A stretch of DNA of 64,000 nt from Streptomyces sp. NRRL F-2580 (GCF_000720115.1 NZ_JOIR01000020.1:1-64000), one strand, 5' to 3'. Positions 53,616 to 63,143 are shown, counted from the first letter of the stretch. Notes: generated by a model from the sequence alone, not told the origin. Translations and numbers: made by a program.

Positions 53616-53657
53616 CGGATCAGCCCGGTCCGGATCAGCCCGGTCCGGGTCAGCCGA
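53613..53657. repeat. 15-bp tandem repeat, three units, containing the permease stop
   Basis: Units GTACGGATCAGCCCG, GTCCGGATCAGCCCG and GTCCGGGTCAGCCGA follow each other. The last contains the permease stop (53650-53652). The 15-bp period puts an in-frame TGA in each unit read on the minus strand. Confidence 0.8.
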
Positions 53658-55113
53658 CCCCGAGCCAGCTCTCGATCGGGTTGAGCGCGAAGAAGACCAG
53701 GAAGATCCCGGTCAGCGCCCACATGAAGCCGCCGATCTCACGAGCCTTGCCCTGAGCGACCTTGATGGCGACGTAGGAGATGACGCCCGCGGCGACACCG
53801 GCGGTGATCGAGTAGGTGAACGGCATGATCACGACGGTCAGGAAGACCGGGATCGAGGTCGCGCTGTCGGCCCAGTCCACGTGGCGGGCGTTCTGCATCA
53901 TCATCGCGCCGATGACGACCAGGGCCGCGGAGGCGACCTCACCCGGGACGATCTGCGTGATCGGGGTGAAGAAGAGGCAGGCGGCGAAGAACAGGCCGGT
54001 GACCACGGAGGCGAGACCCGTGCGGGCACCCTCGCCGACGCCGGTCGCGGACTCGACGAACACGGTCTGGCCGGAGCCGCCCGCGATGCCACCGATGGCG
54101 CCACCGGCGCCGTCGATGAAGAGGGCCTTGGACAGACCGGGCATGCGGCCCTTGTCGTCGGCCAGCTTGGCCTCGGTGCCGACACCGATGATGGTGGCCA
54201 TGGCGTCGAAGAAGCCGGCGAGCACCAGGGTGAAGACGATCATGCCGATCGTCATGTAGCCGACGTCGCCCCAGCCGCCGAAGGAGACGTCACCGAAGAG
54301 CGAGAAGTTCGGCATCGAGATCGCGGAGCCGTCGAGCTCCGGCGGACCGTTCTTCCAGGCCTTCGGGTCGATGTCGACGACGGCGTTGAGGATCGCGGCC
54401 AGGACGGTGCCACCGACGATGCCGATCAGGATGGCGCCGGGCACCTTGCGGGCCTGGAGCATGAAGATGGCGATCAGGGTGATGCAGAAGAGCAGGACGG
54501 GCCAGCCGGACAGCTCACCGACGGCGCCGAGCTGGACGGGGGGACCGAACTCCGGACCCTTGCCGACGAAACCGGCCTTGAAGAAGCCGATGAGGGCCAC
54601 GAAGAGGCCGATGCCCATGGTGATGGCGTGCTTGAGCGCGAGGGGGATCGCGTTCATGATCATCTCGCGGAGGCCGGTGACGACCAGGAGACAGATCACG
54701 ACGCCGTACACCACGCACATGCCCATGGCCTGCGGCCAGGTCATCTGCGGGGCGACCTGCGAGGCGAGCACGCCGGACACGGAGAGGCCGGCGGCGAGGG
54801 CCAGCGGCACCTTGCCGACGAAGCCCATGAGGAGCGTGGTGACGGCCGCGGCGAAGGCGGTGGCGGTGATGATCGCCGATCCGTCCATCACGGTGCCGGC
54901 AACGTCCTTGCCCGAGAGGAGCAGGGGGTTGAGCAAGAGGATGTACGCCATGGCCATGAAGGTCGTGATACCGCCACGGACCTCGTTGCCGACGTTGGAA
55001 CCTCTGTGCGTGATGTGAAAGTAGCGGTCGAGCCAAGAACGCCCCGCGGGATTGCGGGAGCCGTCGCCGGCATCCTCCGCGGTGGTCTTGGTCTCTACAG
55101 ACGACTGGGTCAT
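53650..55113 (-). CDS. NCS2 purine permease, AzgA-like (hypoxanthine/guanine/adenine)
   Basis: 487 aa with about 12-14 membrane segments. AzgA-branch signatures are HRGSNVGNEVRGGITTFMAM near the start, LGLSVSGVLA-type GLS motif in AAGLSVSGVLA, GFFDAMATIIGVGTEA and SGQTVFVESATGVGEGARTG. It imports purine bases by proton symport. ATG 55113 has GGGAG nine bases upstream. It lies between the XdhC-type gene and the xanthine dehydrogenase genes, fitting a purine salvage/catabolism locus. Confidence 0.9.
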   Translation of the reverse strand: MTQSSVETKTTAEDAGDGSRNPAGRSWLDRYFHITHRGSNVGNEVRGGITTFMAMAYILLLNPLLLSGKDVAGTVMDGSAIITATAFAAAVTTLLMGFVGKVPLALAAGLSVSGVLASQVAPQMTWPQAMGMCVVYGVVICLLVVTGLREMIMNAIPLALKHAITMGIGLFVALIGFFKAGFVGKGPEFGPPVQLGAVGELSGWPVLLFCITLIAIFMLQARKVPGAILIGIVGGTVLAAILNAVVDIDPKAWKNGPPELDGSAISMPNFSLFGDVSFGGWGDVGYMTIGMIVFTLVLAGFFDAMATIIGVGTEAKLADDKGRMPGLSKALFIDGAGGAIGGIAGGSGQTVFVESATGVGEGARTGLASVVTGLFFAACLFFTPITQIVPGEVASAALVVIGAMMMQNARHVDWADSATSIPVFLTVVIMPFTYSITAGVAAGVISYVAIKVAQGKAREIGGFMWALTGIFLVFFALNPIESWLGVG

Positions 55114-55438
55114 GGTGCCTAACTCCCAAGGTTCAAAGGGGCACCCGCTTGGGGATTGGAGATTGCGGGATTTGGGATGGTGCGTTTGGCTGCACGACCC
55201 GGGGTGACGGCCCGAGGCGACGCGAAGGTGCACTGCGTGTACTGCGGGTAGTGCGGGGGTGACCGCTGGTACTACATGGGGGTTTTCGCAGGGGTACTGC
55301 CGGCTGAAGGGACCGCGAGCGGTGCGGTGCTTCGTATGTACTCCGGACGGTGCGCTGTGAAGTGTGACGTTCCCATTTCGCACCGCCCGGAGAGTCTGAG
55401 GGGGTCCGGGGGCCTCGCGGCCCCCGGACCACGCCGGT
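55114..55438. promoter_or_regulatory. Intergenic region upstream of the purine permease
   Basis: 325 bp without a gene. It should contain the permease promoter and the end of the xanthine dehydrogenase transcript. A G-rich tract (about 55150-55180) lies near the permease start. The motif shared with the XdhC-type gene is at 55322-55336, and CATACGAA (minus strand, 55331-55338) also appears upstream of the xanthine dehydrogenase operon at 59554-59561. No terminator hairpin was clear. Confidence 0.5.
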
Positions 55439-57841
55439 CTAGAGGGTCCCGGTAAGGGCTTCCGGACGGATCGGCGTCTTGTTGATCTCAAGACCCGTCG
55501 CCTGCCGGATCGCCGCGATGACGGCCGGGGTGGACGAGAGGGTCGGCGCCTCGCCCATACCGCGGAGGCCGTACGGCGCCTTCGGGTCGGCGAGCTCCAG
55601 GACGTCGACCGGGATGGTCGGGGTGTCGAGGATGGTCGGGATCAGGTAGTCCGTGAAGGAGGGGTTGCGCACCTTCGCGGTCTTCGGGTCCACGATGATC
55701 TCTTCCATGATCGCCACGCCGAGGCCCTGAGTGGTACCACCCTGGATCTGGCCCACCACGGAAAGCATGTTGAGCGCCTTGCCGACGTCCTGCGCGGTCG
55801 CCAGCTCGACGACCTTGACGAGGCCGAGCTCGGTGTCCACCTCGACGACCGCGCGGTGCGCGGCGAAGGTGTACTGGACGTGGCCGTTGCCCTGGCCGGT
55901 CCTCAGGTCGAAGGCCTCGGTCGGCGCGTGCCGGAACTCGAGCTCCAGGTCGATGGCCTCGTCCTCGAGGATGTCGGCGATGTCCGCGAGGACCTCGCCG
56001 CCGTCGGTGACGACCTTGCCGCCTTCGAGCAGCAGCTCGGCGGTGGCCCACGCCGGGTGGTACGAGCCGTTCTTGCGGCGGCCGATCTCCAGCAGGGCCT
56101 CGCGGACCGCCTCACAGGTGTTCTTCACGGCGCCACCGGTCATGTACGTCTGCCGCGAGGCGGACGTGGAACCGGCGGAGCCGACCTGCGTGTCTGCCGG
56201 GTGGATGGTCACCTGGGTGACACCCAGCTCCGTACGGGCGATCTGCGTGTGGACGGTGATGCCGCCCTGGCCGACCTCCGCCATGGCCGTGTGGACCATC
56301 GCGACGGGCTCGCCGTTGATGACCTCCAGGCGCACGCGGGCGGTGGAGTAGTCGTCGAAGCCCTCGGAGAAGCCGACGTTCTTGATGCCGACCGCGTAGC
56401 CGACGCCGCGGACGACGCCCTCGCCGTGGGTGGTGTTGGAGAGGCCACCGGGCAGCGCGCGGACGTCCGCGTTCTCGCCGGCGGACTCCCACTGGCGCTC
56501 CGGCGGCAGCGGGCGGGCCTTGACCCGGCGCAGCAGCTCGGCGACGGGCGCCGGGGCGTCCACGACCTGGCCGGTCGGCATGACCGTGCCCTGCTCCATG
56601 GCGTTGAGCTGGCGGAACTCGACCGGGTCCATGCCCAGCTTCGCCGCGAGCTTGTCCATCTGGGCCTCGTACGCGAAGCAGGCCTGGACGGCGCCGAAGC
56701 CGCGCATCGCGCCACAGGGCGGGTTGTTCGTGTAGAGCGCGATCGCCTCGATGTCCACGTCCTCCAGGACGTAGGGACCCACCGAGAGGGAGGAGGCGTT
56801 GCCCACGACCGCCGGGGAGGCCGACGCGTACGCGCCGCCGTCCAGGACGATCTTGCACTTCATGTGCGTGAGCTTGCCGTCCTTGGTGGCGCCGTGCTCG
56901 TAGTACAGCTTCGCCGGGTGGCGGTGGACGTGGCCAAAGAAGGACTCGAAGCGGTTGTAGACGATCTTGACCGGCTTGTTCGTGGCCAGGGCCAGGAGGC
57001 AGGCGTGGATCTGCATCGAGATGTCCTCGCGGCCACCGAAGGCACCGCCGACGCCCGAGAGCGTCATGCGGACCTTCTCCGGCGGCAGGCCCAGGACCGG
57101 GGCGATCTGCTGGAGGTCCGAGTGCAGCCACTGGGTGGCGACGTACAGCTCGACGCCGCCGTCCTCGGACGGCACGGCGAGGCCGGATTCCGGGCCGAGG
57201 AAGGCCTGGTCCTGCATGCCGAAGGTGTACTCGCCCTCGACGATGACGTCGGCGCGCTTGCGGGCCTCTTCCACGTTGCCGCGGATGATCGGCTGGCGGT
57301 GCACGATGTTCGGGTGCGGGACGTGGCCGATGTGGTGGTCGTCGCGGTTCTCGTGGATCAGCGGCGCGTCGGGGGCGAGGGCGGAGGCCTCGTCGGTGAC
57401 GAGCGGCAGCTCGCGGTAGTCGATCTTGATCTTGGCGGCCGCGCGGCGGGCGGTCTCCGGGTGGTCGGCGGCCACGAGGGCGACCGGCTCACCGTGGTGG
57501 CGTACCCGGCCGTTGGCGAGAACCGGGGTGTCCTGGATCTCGAGGCCGTAGTTCTTCATCTCGGCCGGCAGGTCGTCGTACGTCAGCACCGAGTAGACGC
57601 CGGGCATGGCGAGCGCCTCGGAGATGTCGATGGAGACGATCTCGGCGTGGGCGACGGTGCTGCGCAGGGTCTGGCCCCAGAGCATGTCCTCGTGCCACAT
57701 GTCCGAGGAGTACGCGAACTCACCGGTGACCTTGAGAGTGCCGTCCGGACGGAGAATCGATTCTCCGATGCCGCCCTTGTTGTGCTTCTGGGTGACGTTC
57801 GTCGGCGTACCGGCGGGCGCGGTGCGGGTGTTCTGAGCCAT
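55439..57841 (-). CDS. Xanthine dehydrogenase molybdopterin-binding subunit
   Basis: 800 aa. N-terminal a/b hammerhead domain (GESILRPDGTLKVTGEFAYS). Mo-cofactor contacts include GVGGAFGGRED, AMRGFGAVQA and GSAGSTSASRQTYMTG. The catalytic glutamate is E764 in LRGMGEAPT. It hydroxylates hypoxanthine and xanthine towards urate. ATG 57841 follows GGGAGAGG, two bases after the stop of the 2Fe-2S subunit gene. It is last in the FAD-FeS-Mo operon. Confidence 0.93.
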   Translation of the reverse strand: MAQNTRTAPAGTPTNVTQKHNKGGIGESILRPDGTLKVTGEFAYSSDMWHEDMLWGQTLRSTVAHAEIVSIDISEALAMPGVYSVLTYDDLPAEMKNYGLEIQDTPVLANGRVRHHGEPVALVAADHPETARRAAAKIKIDYRELPLVTDEASALAPDAPLIHENRDDHHIGHVPHPNIVHRQPIIRGNVEEARKRADVIVEGEYTFGMQDQAFLGPESGLAVPSEDGGVELYVATQWLHSDLQQIAPVLGLPPEKVRMTLSGVGGAFGGREDISMQIHACLLALATNKPVKIVYNRFESFFGHVHRHPAKLYYEHGATKDGKLTHMKCKIVLDGGAYASASPAVVGNASSLSVGPYVLEDVDIEAIALYTNNPPCGAMRGFGAVQACFAYEAQMDKLAAKLGMDPVEFRQLNAMEQGTVMPTGQVVDAPAPVAELLRRVKARPLPPERQWESAGENADVRALPGGLSNTTHGEGVVRGVGYAVGIKNVGFSEGFDDYSTARVRLEVINGEPVAMVHTAMAEVGQGGITVHTQIARTELGVTQVTIHPADTQVGSAGSTSASRQTYMTGGAVKNTCEAVREALLEIGRRKNGSYHPAWATAELLLEGGKVVTDGGEVLADIADILEDEAIDLELEFRHAPTEAFDLRTGQGNGHVQYTFAAHRAVVEVDTELGLVKVVELATAQDVGKALNMLSVVGQIQGGTTQGLGVAIMEEIIVDPKTAKVRNPSFTDYLIPTILDTPTIPVDVLELADPKAPYGLRGMGEAPTLSSTPAVIAAIRQATGLEINKTPIRPEALTGTL

Positions 57842-57843
57842 GG

Positions 57844-58476
57844 TCAGACCGCCTCTCCCTGACGGGCGGCCGCGAGGCGGACCGCGTCGAGGATCTTCTC
57901 GTAGCCCGTGCAGCGGCAGAGGTTGCCGGACAGGGCCTCACGGATGTCCTGGTCGGACGGGGAGGAGTTCTCCTCCAGCAGCGCGTCCGCCTGGATGAGC
58001 AGACCCGGGGTGCAGAAACCGCACTGCACGGCGCCGGCGTCGATGAACGCCTGCTGGATGTTCGAGAGCTCCACGCCCTCGCCGGTCTGCGAGTCGCCCG
58101 CCCGCGAGCGACCCTCACTGCCCGGCCCGTGCGCCTGCCACTGCTTGGCCGCGTCCAGGGACACGCCCTTGCTGCCGCAGCCGCCGCCGGTGCCGCAGGC
58201 GCCGCCGTGGCCGTGCTCGTCACGCTGCTTGGAGAACTCCGCCAGGCCCTCGACGGTCACGACGTCGCGACCCTCGACCTGGCCGGCGGCCACGAGACAG
58301 GAACAGACCGGCACGCCGTCGAGACGGACGGTGCAGGAACCGCACTCGCCCTGCTCACAGGCGTTCTTCGAACCGGGCAGGCCCAGGCGCTCGCGCAGGA
58401 CGTAGAGGAGGGACTCGCCCTCCCACACGTCGTCCGCTTCCTGCTGACGGCCGTTGACAGTGAAATTGACGCGCAT
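57844..58476 (-). CDS. Xanthine dehydrogenase 2Fe-2S subunit with Cys-containing insert
   Basis: 210 aa, versus about 160 for simple family members. The N-terminal plant-ferredoxin-type cluster uses C40, C45, C48 and C60. The C-terminal all-helical cluster uses C152 and C155 (CGFCTPG) and C187 and C189 (CRCTGY). Between them, about 82-136, is an insert (HGHGGACGTGGGCGSKG...) with His and two extra Cys, absent from typical homologues. It passes electrons from the Mo subunit to FAD. Starts at ATG 58476, coupled to the FAD-subunit gene, which ends 2 bp upstream. Confidence 0.92.
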   Translation of the reverse strand: MRVNFTVNGRQQEADDVWEGESLLYVLRERLGLPGSKNACEQGECGSCTVRLDGVPVCSCLVAAGQVEGRDVVTVEGLAEFSKQRDEHGHGGACGTGGGCGSKGVSLDAAKQWQAHGPGSEGRSRAGDSQTGEGVELSNIQQAFIDAGAVQCGFCTPGLLIQADALLEENSSPSDQDIREALSGNLCRCTGYEKILDAVRLAAARQGEAV

Positions 58477-58478
58477 GA

Positions 58479-59375
58479 TTACGCAGCCCCTTCAAGCGAG
58501 CGGCCGTTGTTCGAACCGCGGTACTGCTCCCAGGTCCAGACGAGCTGGCGGCGAGCCATGATGCCAACCGCGTGACGGCGGTACTTCGCCGTGCCGCGGA
58601 CGTCGTCGATCGGGTTGGCCGCGCCGGAGGCGAGGTCACCGAACTGCTTGGCGATCGACGGGGTGATGACCTTGCCGGACTCCCAGAAACCGCCCTCTTC
58701 GAGCGCGGCGTTCAGGAACTCCTCGGCGGCCTTCGCCCGGATCGGGGTCGGGGCGGCCGAACCGATGCCGGTGCGGACCGTGCGGGTCTGCGGGTGCAGC
58801 GCCAGGCCGAACGCGCAGACCGCGATGACCATCGCGTTGCGGGAGCCGACCTTGGAGTACTGCTGGGGGCCGTCCGCCTTCTTCACGTGGACGGTCCTGA
58901 TGAGCTCGTCGGCGGCGAGCGCGTTGCGCTTCACACCGGTGTAGAACTCGTCGATCGGGATCAGGCGAGAGCCGCGTACGGACTCCACCTCGACCTCGGC
59001 ACCCGCCGCGAGCAGCGCGGGGTGGGAGTCACCGGCCGGCGAGGCGCAACCGAGGTTGCCGCCGACACCACCGCGGTTGCGGATCTGCGGGGACGCGACC
59101 GTGTGAGAGGCGAGCGCGAGACCCGGGAGCTCCGTCCGGAGGTTCTCCATGATCTGGGTGTACGGGACGGAGGCGCCCAGACGAACCACGTCCTCGCCGA
59201 CCTCCCACTCCCGCAGGAGACCGATGCGGTTCAGGTCCAGGAGGTACTCCGGCCGACGGTGGTCGAAGTTGATCTCGACCATCACATCGGTGCCACCCGC
59301 AATCGGCACAGCTGTGGGGAACTCGGCCTTAGCGGCGAGCGCCTCCTCCCAGCTGGCGGGGCGAAGGAAGTCCAT
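58479..59375 (-). CDS. Xanthine dehydrogenase FAD-binding subunit
   Basis: 298 aa. The FAD pyrophosphate loop is PIAGGTDVMVE. The second flavin motif is ASPQIRNRGGVGGNLGCASP, with the CO-dehydrogenase-flavoprotein C-terminal domain after about 180. It transfers electrons to NAD. ATG 59375 follows AAGAAGAGAG. It is first in the operon, divergent from pucR-type regulator across 253 bp, which suggests direct control by that regulator. Confidence 0.93.
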   Translation of the reverse strand: MDFLRPASWEEALAAKAEFPTAVPIAGGTDVMVEINFDHRRPEYLLDLNRIGLLREWEVGEDVVRLGASVPYTQIMENLRTELPGLALASHTVASPQIRNRGGVGGNLGCASPAGDSHPALLAAGAEVEVESVRGSRLIPIDEFYTGVKRNALAADELIRTVHVKKADGPQQYSKVGSRNAMVIAVCAFGLALHPQTRTVRTGIGSAAPTPIRAKAAEEFLNAALEEGGFWESGKVITPSIAKQFGDLASGAANPIDDVRGTAKYRRHAVGIMARRQLVWTWEQYRGSNNGRSLEGAA

Positions 59376-59628
59376 GTGCGGCTCTCTTCTTCTTCATCGT
59401 GTCGTTCACTTCAAGCCAGGAGGCCTTCGGCCCTCGACTGGTCGTTCACGTGCTGTTAACGCGGTGTGGACTCAGTACACCGGCCCCCCGTCCCCCCGGT
59501 GCAGTCACCGAAACCATGAAGGAGTTGGCTGACGGCATCCCTCGTCTTGTAGATTCGTATGAAAGGCAGGATGCGACGACCTGCCCGATTTCCAACGGCA
59601 ACATTCGAGACAGATCGGCGGCGACACC
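59376..59628. promoter_or_regulatory. Divergent promoter region of xanthine dehydrogenase and PucR-type genes
   Basis: 253 bp. It should hold both promoters and the regulator's binding site. CTTGTAGATTCGTATG at about 59546-59561 is A/T-rich for this genome and includes TTCGTATG, whose complement CATACGAA also lies upstream of the purine permease in the same orientation relative to the leftward genes. No clear palindrome was found. Confidence 0.45.
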
Positions 59629-61308
59629 ATGCGGCTGCGCGCACTGCTGGAAACCGAGGCGCTGGGGCTGCGGCTGCTCGGCGGCGAGGAAGAACTCGAC
59701 CGGACGGTCCGCGGGGTCATGACGACCGACCTACGTGATCCCAGCCGGTACCTCTCGGGGGGTGAACTCGTCCTCACTGGCCTGGCCTGGAGACGAAATT
59801 CAGCCGACTCCGAGCCGTTCGTACGAATCCTCGCGAGCGCCGGCGTCGCCGGGCTCGCGGCCGGCGAGGCTGAGCTGGGCGCGATCCCCGACGATCTCGT
59901 TTCGGCCTGCGTGCGCAACCGGCTGCCGCTGTTCGCCGTGAACGAGGACGTTGCATTCGCCACCATCACCGAGTACGTCGTACGGCAGGTTTCGGGCGAG
60001 CGGGCCGGTGATCTCGCGGCCGTCGTGGACCGCCACCGCCGTCTCATGACGTCGGGGCCGGCCGGCGGCGGCCCCGACGTGGTGCTGGATCTGCTCACCA
60101 CCGACCTCGATCTCCGGGCCTGGGTGCTGTCCCCCACGGGCCGGCAGATCGCCGGGGCGGGCGAGCCGCTGGCGCCGGGCGTGTGCGCAGCACTGGCGAG
60201 CGAGCACCTCGCGGCGGTCCGGACGGGCCGCAGGGGACCGCACCGGATCTCCATCCAGGGTATTACCTACTCGCTCTTCCCGATCAGGGGACACGGGCGC
60301 GGCGCGGCGGGCCCGGCGGCCCGGGACGTGCGCGAGACCGTGCTGTCGGACTGGCTGCTGGCCGTCGAGGCGGACGCCGGCGACTGGCCCGCCGAGCGCC
60401 TGGACCTGCTCCAGGGAGTGACCCAGCTGATCGCCGTGGAGCGGGACCGGCGCGACGCGGCCCGTACGGTGCGCCGCCGCCTTGCACAAGAAGTGCTGGA
60501 ACTGGTCCAGACGGGTGCCGCGCCCGCCGAGATCGCCGCCCGTCTGCGGGTGGCGGCCCCGGTGCTGCTGCCCGGGCTGGGCGCCGCCCCGCACTGGCAG
60601 GTCGTCGTGGCCCGGGTGGACTGGGAGGGCGGGGACATCCCCGGCGGCCCGGTGGCCCAGTCGGTGCTGGAGGAGATCCTCGTCGACCCGTCGCTCTCGG
60701 GGCCGGAGCCCTCGGACCGGATCGCGGTGGCCCATGCGGGTGACGAGGCCATCGCCCTCGTGCCGCTGCCCTCGCTGTCCGGCGACGCCGGCGAGGACAA
60801 GGGCCCGGACTCCGCCCTGCACGCCGACGAGCTCCTCGCGGCCGTACGGGACCCCCTGGGGGCCGGTCTGGCCGACGACGGCCGGCTCACGCTGGGCGTC
60901 AGCGCGGCCGTCCACTCCGCCGAGGGGCTGCGCGGGGCGCTGGAGGAGGCCCGGCACGCCCGCCGGGTGGCAGCGGCGCGCCCGGGCCGGGTCTGCGCGG
61001 CCGGCCACCACGAGCTGGCCTCGCACGTGCTGCTGCTGCCGTTCGTGCCGGACGACGTGCGCCGCGCCTTCACGGCCCGGCTGCTGGACCCGCTGCGGGA
61101 CTACGACCGGCGCCACCGCGCGGAGCTCATCCCGACGCTGGAGGCCTTCCTGGACTGCGACGGTTCGTGGACCCGCTGCGCGACGCGGCTGCACCTCCAC
61201 GTCAACACGCTGCGCTACCGGGTCGGGCGAATCGAGCAGTTGACGGGGCGGGACCTGTCCCGGCTGGAGGACAAGCTCGACTTCTTCCTCGCGCTGCGCA
61301 TGAGCTGA
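59629..61308 (+). CDS. PucR-family transcriptional regulator of purine catabolism
   Basis: 559 aa. It has an N-terminal PucR domain (RGVMTTDLRDPSRYLSGGEL, then VLTGLAW), a GGDEF-like central region (about 330-440) and the C-terminal PucR helix-turn-helix with TLEAFLDCDGSWTRCATRLH and LHVNTLRYRVGRIEQLTG. PucR proteins control purine degradation in Gram-positive bacteria. Divergent placement from the xanthine dehydrogenase operon supports that target. ATG 59629 opens directly onto the conserved N-terminus. Confidence 0.92.
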   Translation: MRLRALLETEALGLRLLGGEEELDRTVRGVMTTDLRDPSRYLSGGELVLTGLAWRRNSADSEPFVRILASAGVAGLAAGEAELGAIPDDLVSACVRNRLPLFAVNEDVAFATITEYVVRQVSGERAGDLAAVVDRHRRLMTSGPAGGGPDVVLDLLTTDLDLRAWVLSPTGRQIAGAGEPLAPGVCAALASEHLAAVRTGRRGPHRISIQGITYSLFPIRGHGRGAAGPAARDVRETVLSDWLLAVEADAGDWPAERLDLLQGVTQLIAVERDRRDAARTVRRRLAQEVLELVQTGAAPAEIAARLRVAAPVLLPGLGAAPHWQVVVARVDWEGGDIPGGPVAQSVLEEILVDPSLSGPEPSDRIAVAHAGDEAIALVPLPSLSGDAGEDKGPDSALHADELLAAVRDPLGAGLADDGRLTLGVSAAVHSAEGLRGALEEARHARRVAAARPGRVCAAGHHELASHVLLLPFVPDDVRRAFTARLLDPLRDYDRRHRAELIPTLEAFLDCDGSWTRCATRLHLHVNTLRYRVGRIEQLTGRDLSRLEDKLDFFLALRMS

Positions 61309-61474
61309 GGAGATCCGTCCCGCGGCCGGAGGGGTCCGGCCACGGGACGGCTGATGATCCGTCCGGACTTTGTGAAAGAGTTCACCCGACCCCTTGGCCG
61401 ATGCCGTGGATCCGTGCTCTCATTTCGCCCCAGGGCTCAACGATGTGCTGCTTGGTTGCTTTGGGGAGGGCAAT

Positions 61475-62263
61475 GTGGCGGATACCGCCATGTCGGGTGC
61501 CGGAACGACCGGAGGGGACGACCCCCTCCAGCGGGCGATATGGCGGCTGCGCTCGCGCGGCTGTTGGACCGACGCGGCGGCGCTGCTGACGCCGCACCTC
61601 GCGGATGCGGGTGCCGCGGTCCAGCGCACCGCGCTGCTGGTCGAGCGGTGCCTGTTCACCGGCCAGGGCTGGGCCGAGGCCGAGGACGCGCTGCGGGTCG
61701 CCGAGGCGGTGGCGCAGGACGACGACCACCGGGGCGCGGCCGCGTGCGAACGGGGCCAGCTGGCCTACGCGGCCACCGTGCTGGGCGTACGCGACCGGGC
61801 CGACGAGGCCCGCTCCGCGCTGGGCCGGGCGGCGGCCCTGCTGTCCCCGGAGTCCCGGACCCGCCCGCTGCTGGACTTCCGGCGCGGGCTGGTCGCCGAG
61901 CACCTGGCGGACGCCCCGCAGTCGGCCCGGCCTGCGTACCACCGGGCGCACGCGGGCGCGGAGGCCCACGGGGACACGCTGCTGCTGTCGTTCACGTGGC
62001 GGCACCTGGCCGCGCTCTCCCTGCGGGACGGCGAGGTGGCCGAGGCCCGCAAGGGCTTCGCGGAGTCCCTCCGCATCCGGGAGGACCTGGGCTTCCTGAT
62101 CGGCACTGCTCCGGCGCTGGCCGCGCTGGCCGAGGCCGAGCCGGAACCGGAGGCCACCCGGCTGCGCGCGGAGGCCCGCCGCCTGTTCCACCTCCTGGGC
62201 GGCATCCCCACCTGGCTGGCGGACCAACTCCACCCCACCCCGGCCCCGTCGCCCGCGGCGTAG
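61475..62263 (+). CDS. Hypothetical TPR-like helical-repeat protein
   Basis: 262 aa. GTG 61475 follows GGGGAGGG five bases upstream; a longer in-frame ATG at 61394 lacks an RBS. The protein is almost entirely amphipathic Ala/Arg/Leu helices of about 34-40-residue period, for example AAVQRTALLVERCLFTGQGW, AEAEDALRVAEAVAQDDDHR and LSFTWRHLAALSLRDGEVAE. These are consistent with tetratricopeptide repeats. There is no signal peptide or catalytic motif. A likely partner-binding or regulatory role is inference. Monocistronic, convergent with the GntR gene. Confidence 0.7.
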   Translation: MADTAMSGAGTTGGDDPLQRAIWRLRSRGCWTDAAALLTPHLADAGAAVQRTALLVERCLFTGQGWAEAEDALRVAEAVAQDDDHRGAAACERGQLAYAATVLGVRDRADEARSALGRAAALLSPESRTRPLLDFRRGLVAEHLADAPQSARPAYHRAHAGAEAHGDTLLLSFTWRHLAALSLRDGEVAEARKGFAESLRIREDLGFLIGTAPALAALAEAEPEPEATRLRAEARRLFHLLGGIPTWLADQLHPTPAPSPAA

Positions 62264-62306
62264 CCCGCCCCGCGGCGTTTCGCCCGAGCCTCGAACGACG
62301 CGCAAT

Positions 62307-62420
62307 TCCAGCCCCGTCGGCGTTTGAGGCGCGGGGTCTGGGGCGGAGCCCCGGGTTGTTCAGCCCCGCCGGCGTTTGAGGCGCGGGCGCGGAGCGCCGT
62401 CGGGTCCGAGGGCGGAGCCC
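62307..62420. repeat. Interspersed intergenic element, two copies
   Basis: Copies lie at 62307-62352 and 62360-62420, back to back between the convergent TPR-like and GntR genes. Both contain the CCCCGyCGGCGTTTGAGGCG core shared with the clusters at 165-413 and 41040-41356. The second has an expanded GCGCGGAGCGCCGTC tail. Confidence 0.8.
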
Positions 62421-62424
62421 GCGG

Positions 62425-63087
62425 TCAGGAGCCGGCGAAGTGTTCTCGGACCAGGGACTCGACCACCGGGAGGTCCCGCTCGATCAGCGCTTCCAGCAGC
62501 GCCGAGTGCTCCGCCGCGTCGGCGACGAGATCCGCCCGTCGAATCCGCGGAGCGCCCGGCAGGGGCCACTGCGCCCGCCGGTGGAGCTCCTCGGCCACCT
62601 GCACCAGCTGCGCGTTGCCCGCGAGCCTCAGCACCGCCCGGTGGAAGGCCCGGTCCGCCTCCGCGTAGCCCGGCAGGTCGCCCGCCGCGGCCGCCTCCGC
62701 CGTGGCGGCGGCCTCGGGGCGCAGGGCCTCCCAGGCGTCCGCCGGCACCGTACGGGCCAGCCGGAGCATGACGGGGACTTCGAGGAGCGCCCGGACTTCG
62801 GCCAGGTCGGCCAGCTCCCGCGGGGTGCGCGCCAGGACCCGGAAGCCGCGGTTCGGCAGGCATTCCACCGCCCCCTCGACCGCCAGCTGCTGCATCGCCT
62901 CGCGCACGGGGGTAGCGGAGACCCCGAAGCGCTCCCCGAGGGCGGGGCCGGAGTAGATCTCCCCGGGCACCAGCTCGCCCTCGATCAGGGCCGCGCGCAG
63001 GGCGTCGAGGATCTGCCCGCGCACCGAATGGCGCAACACCTTTCGTGCTTTTTGTGCCGGTACCCGGGCTCGGGCCGTGTCGTGCAC
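62425..63087 (-). CDS. GntR-family regulator, FadR (FCD) subfamily
   Basis: 220 aa. The N-terminal winged helix has VRGQILDALRAALIEGELVP, GERFGVSATPVREAMQQLAV and a conserved PNRGFRV wing. The C-terminal FCD ligand domain contains ADRAFHRAVLRLAGN and DAAEHSALLEALIERD, with Asp/His residues able to bind a metal-carboxylate effector. GTG 63087 has GGAGGAGG upstream. It is divergent from the FhuF-like gene; the iron box between them could affect either. Ligand unknown. Confidence 0.88.
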   Translation of the reverse strand: MHDTARARVPAQKARKVLRHSVRGQILDALRAALIEGELVPGEIYSGPALGERFGVSATPVREAMQQLAVEGAVECLPNRGFRVLARTPRELADLAEVRALLEVPVMLRLARTVPADAWEALRPEAAATAEAAAAGDLPGYAEADRAFHRAVLRLAGNAQLVQVAEELHRRAQWPLPGAPRIRRADLVADAAEHSALLEALIERDLPVVESLVREHFAGS

Positions 63088-63143
63088 TCGGTCCTCCTCC
63101 GGATCTCGACCTGACCTGAGGATACGGCCTGGCCGAGATCGGA

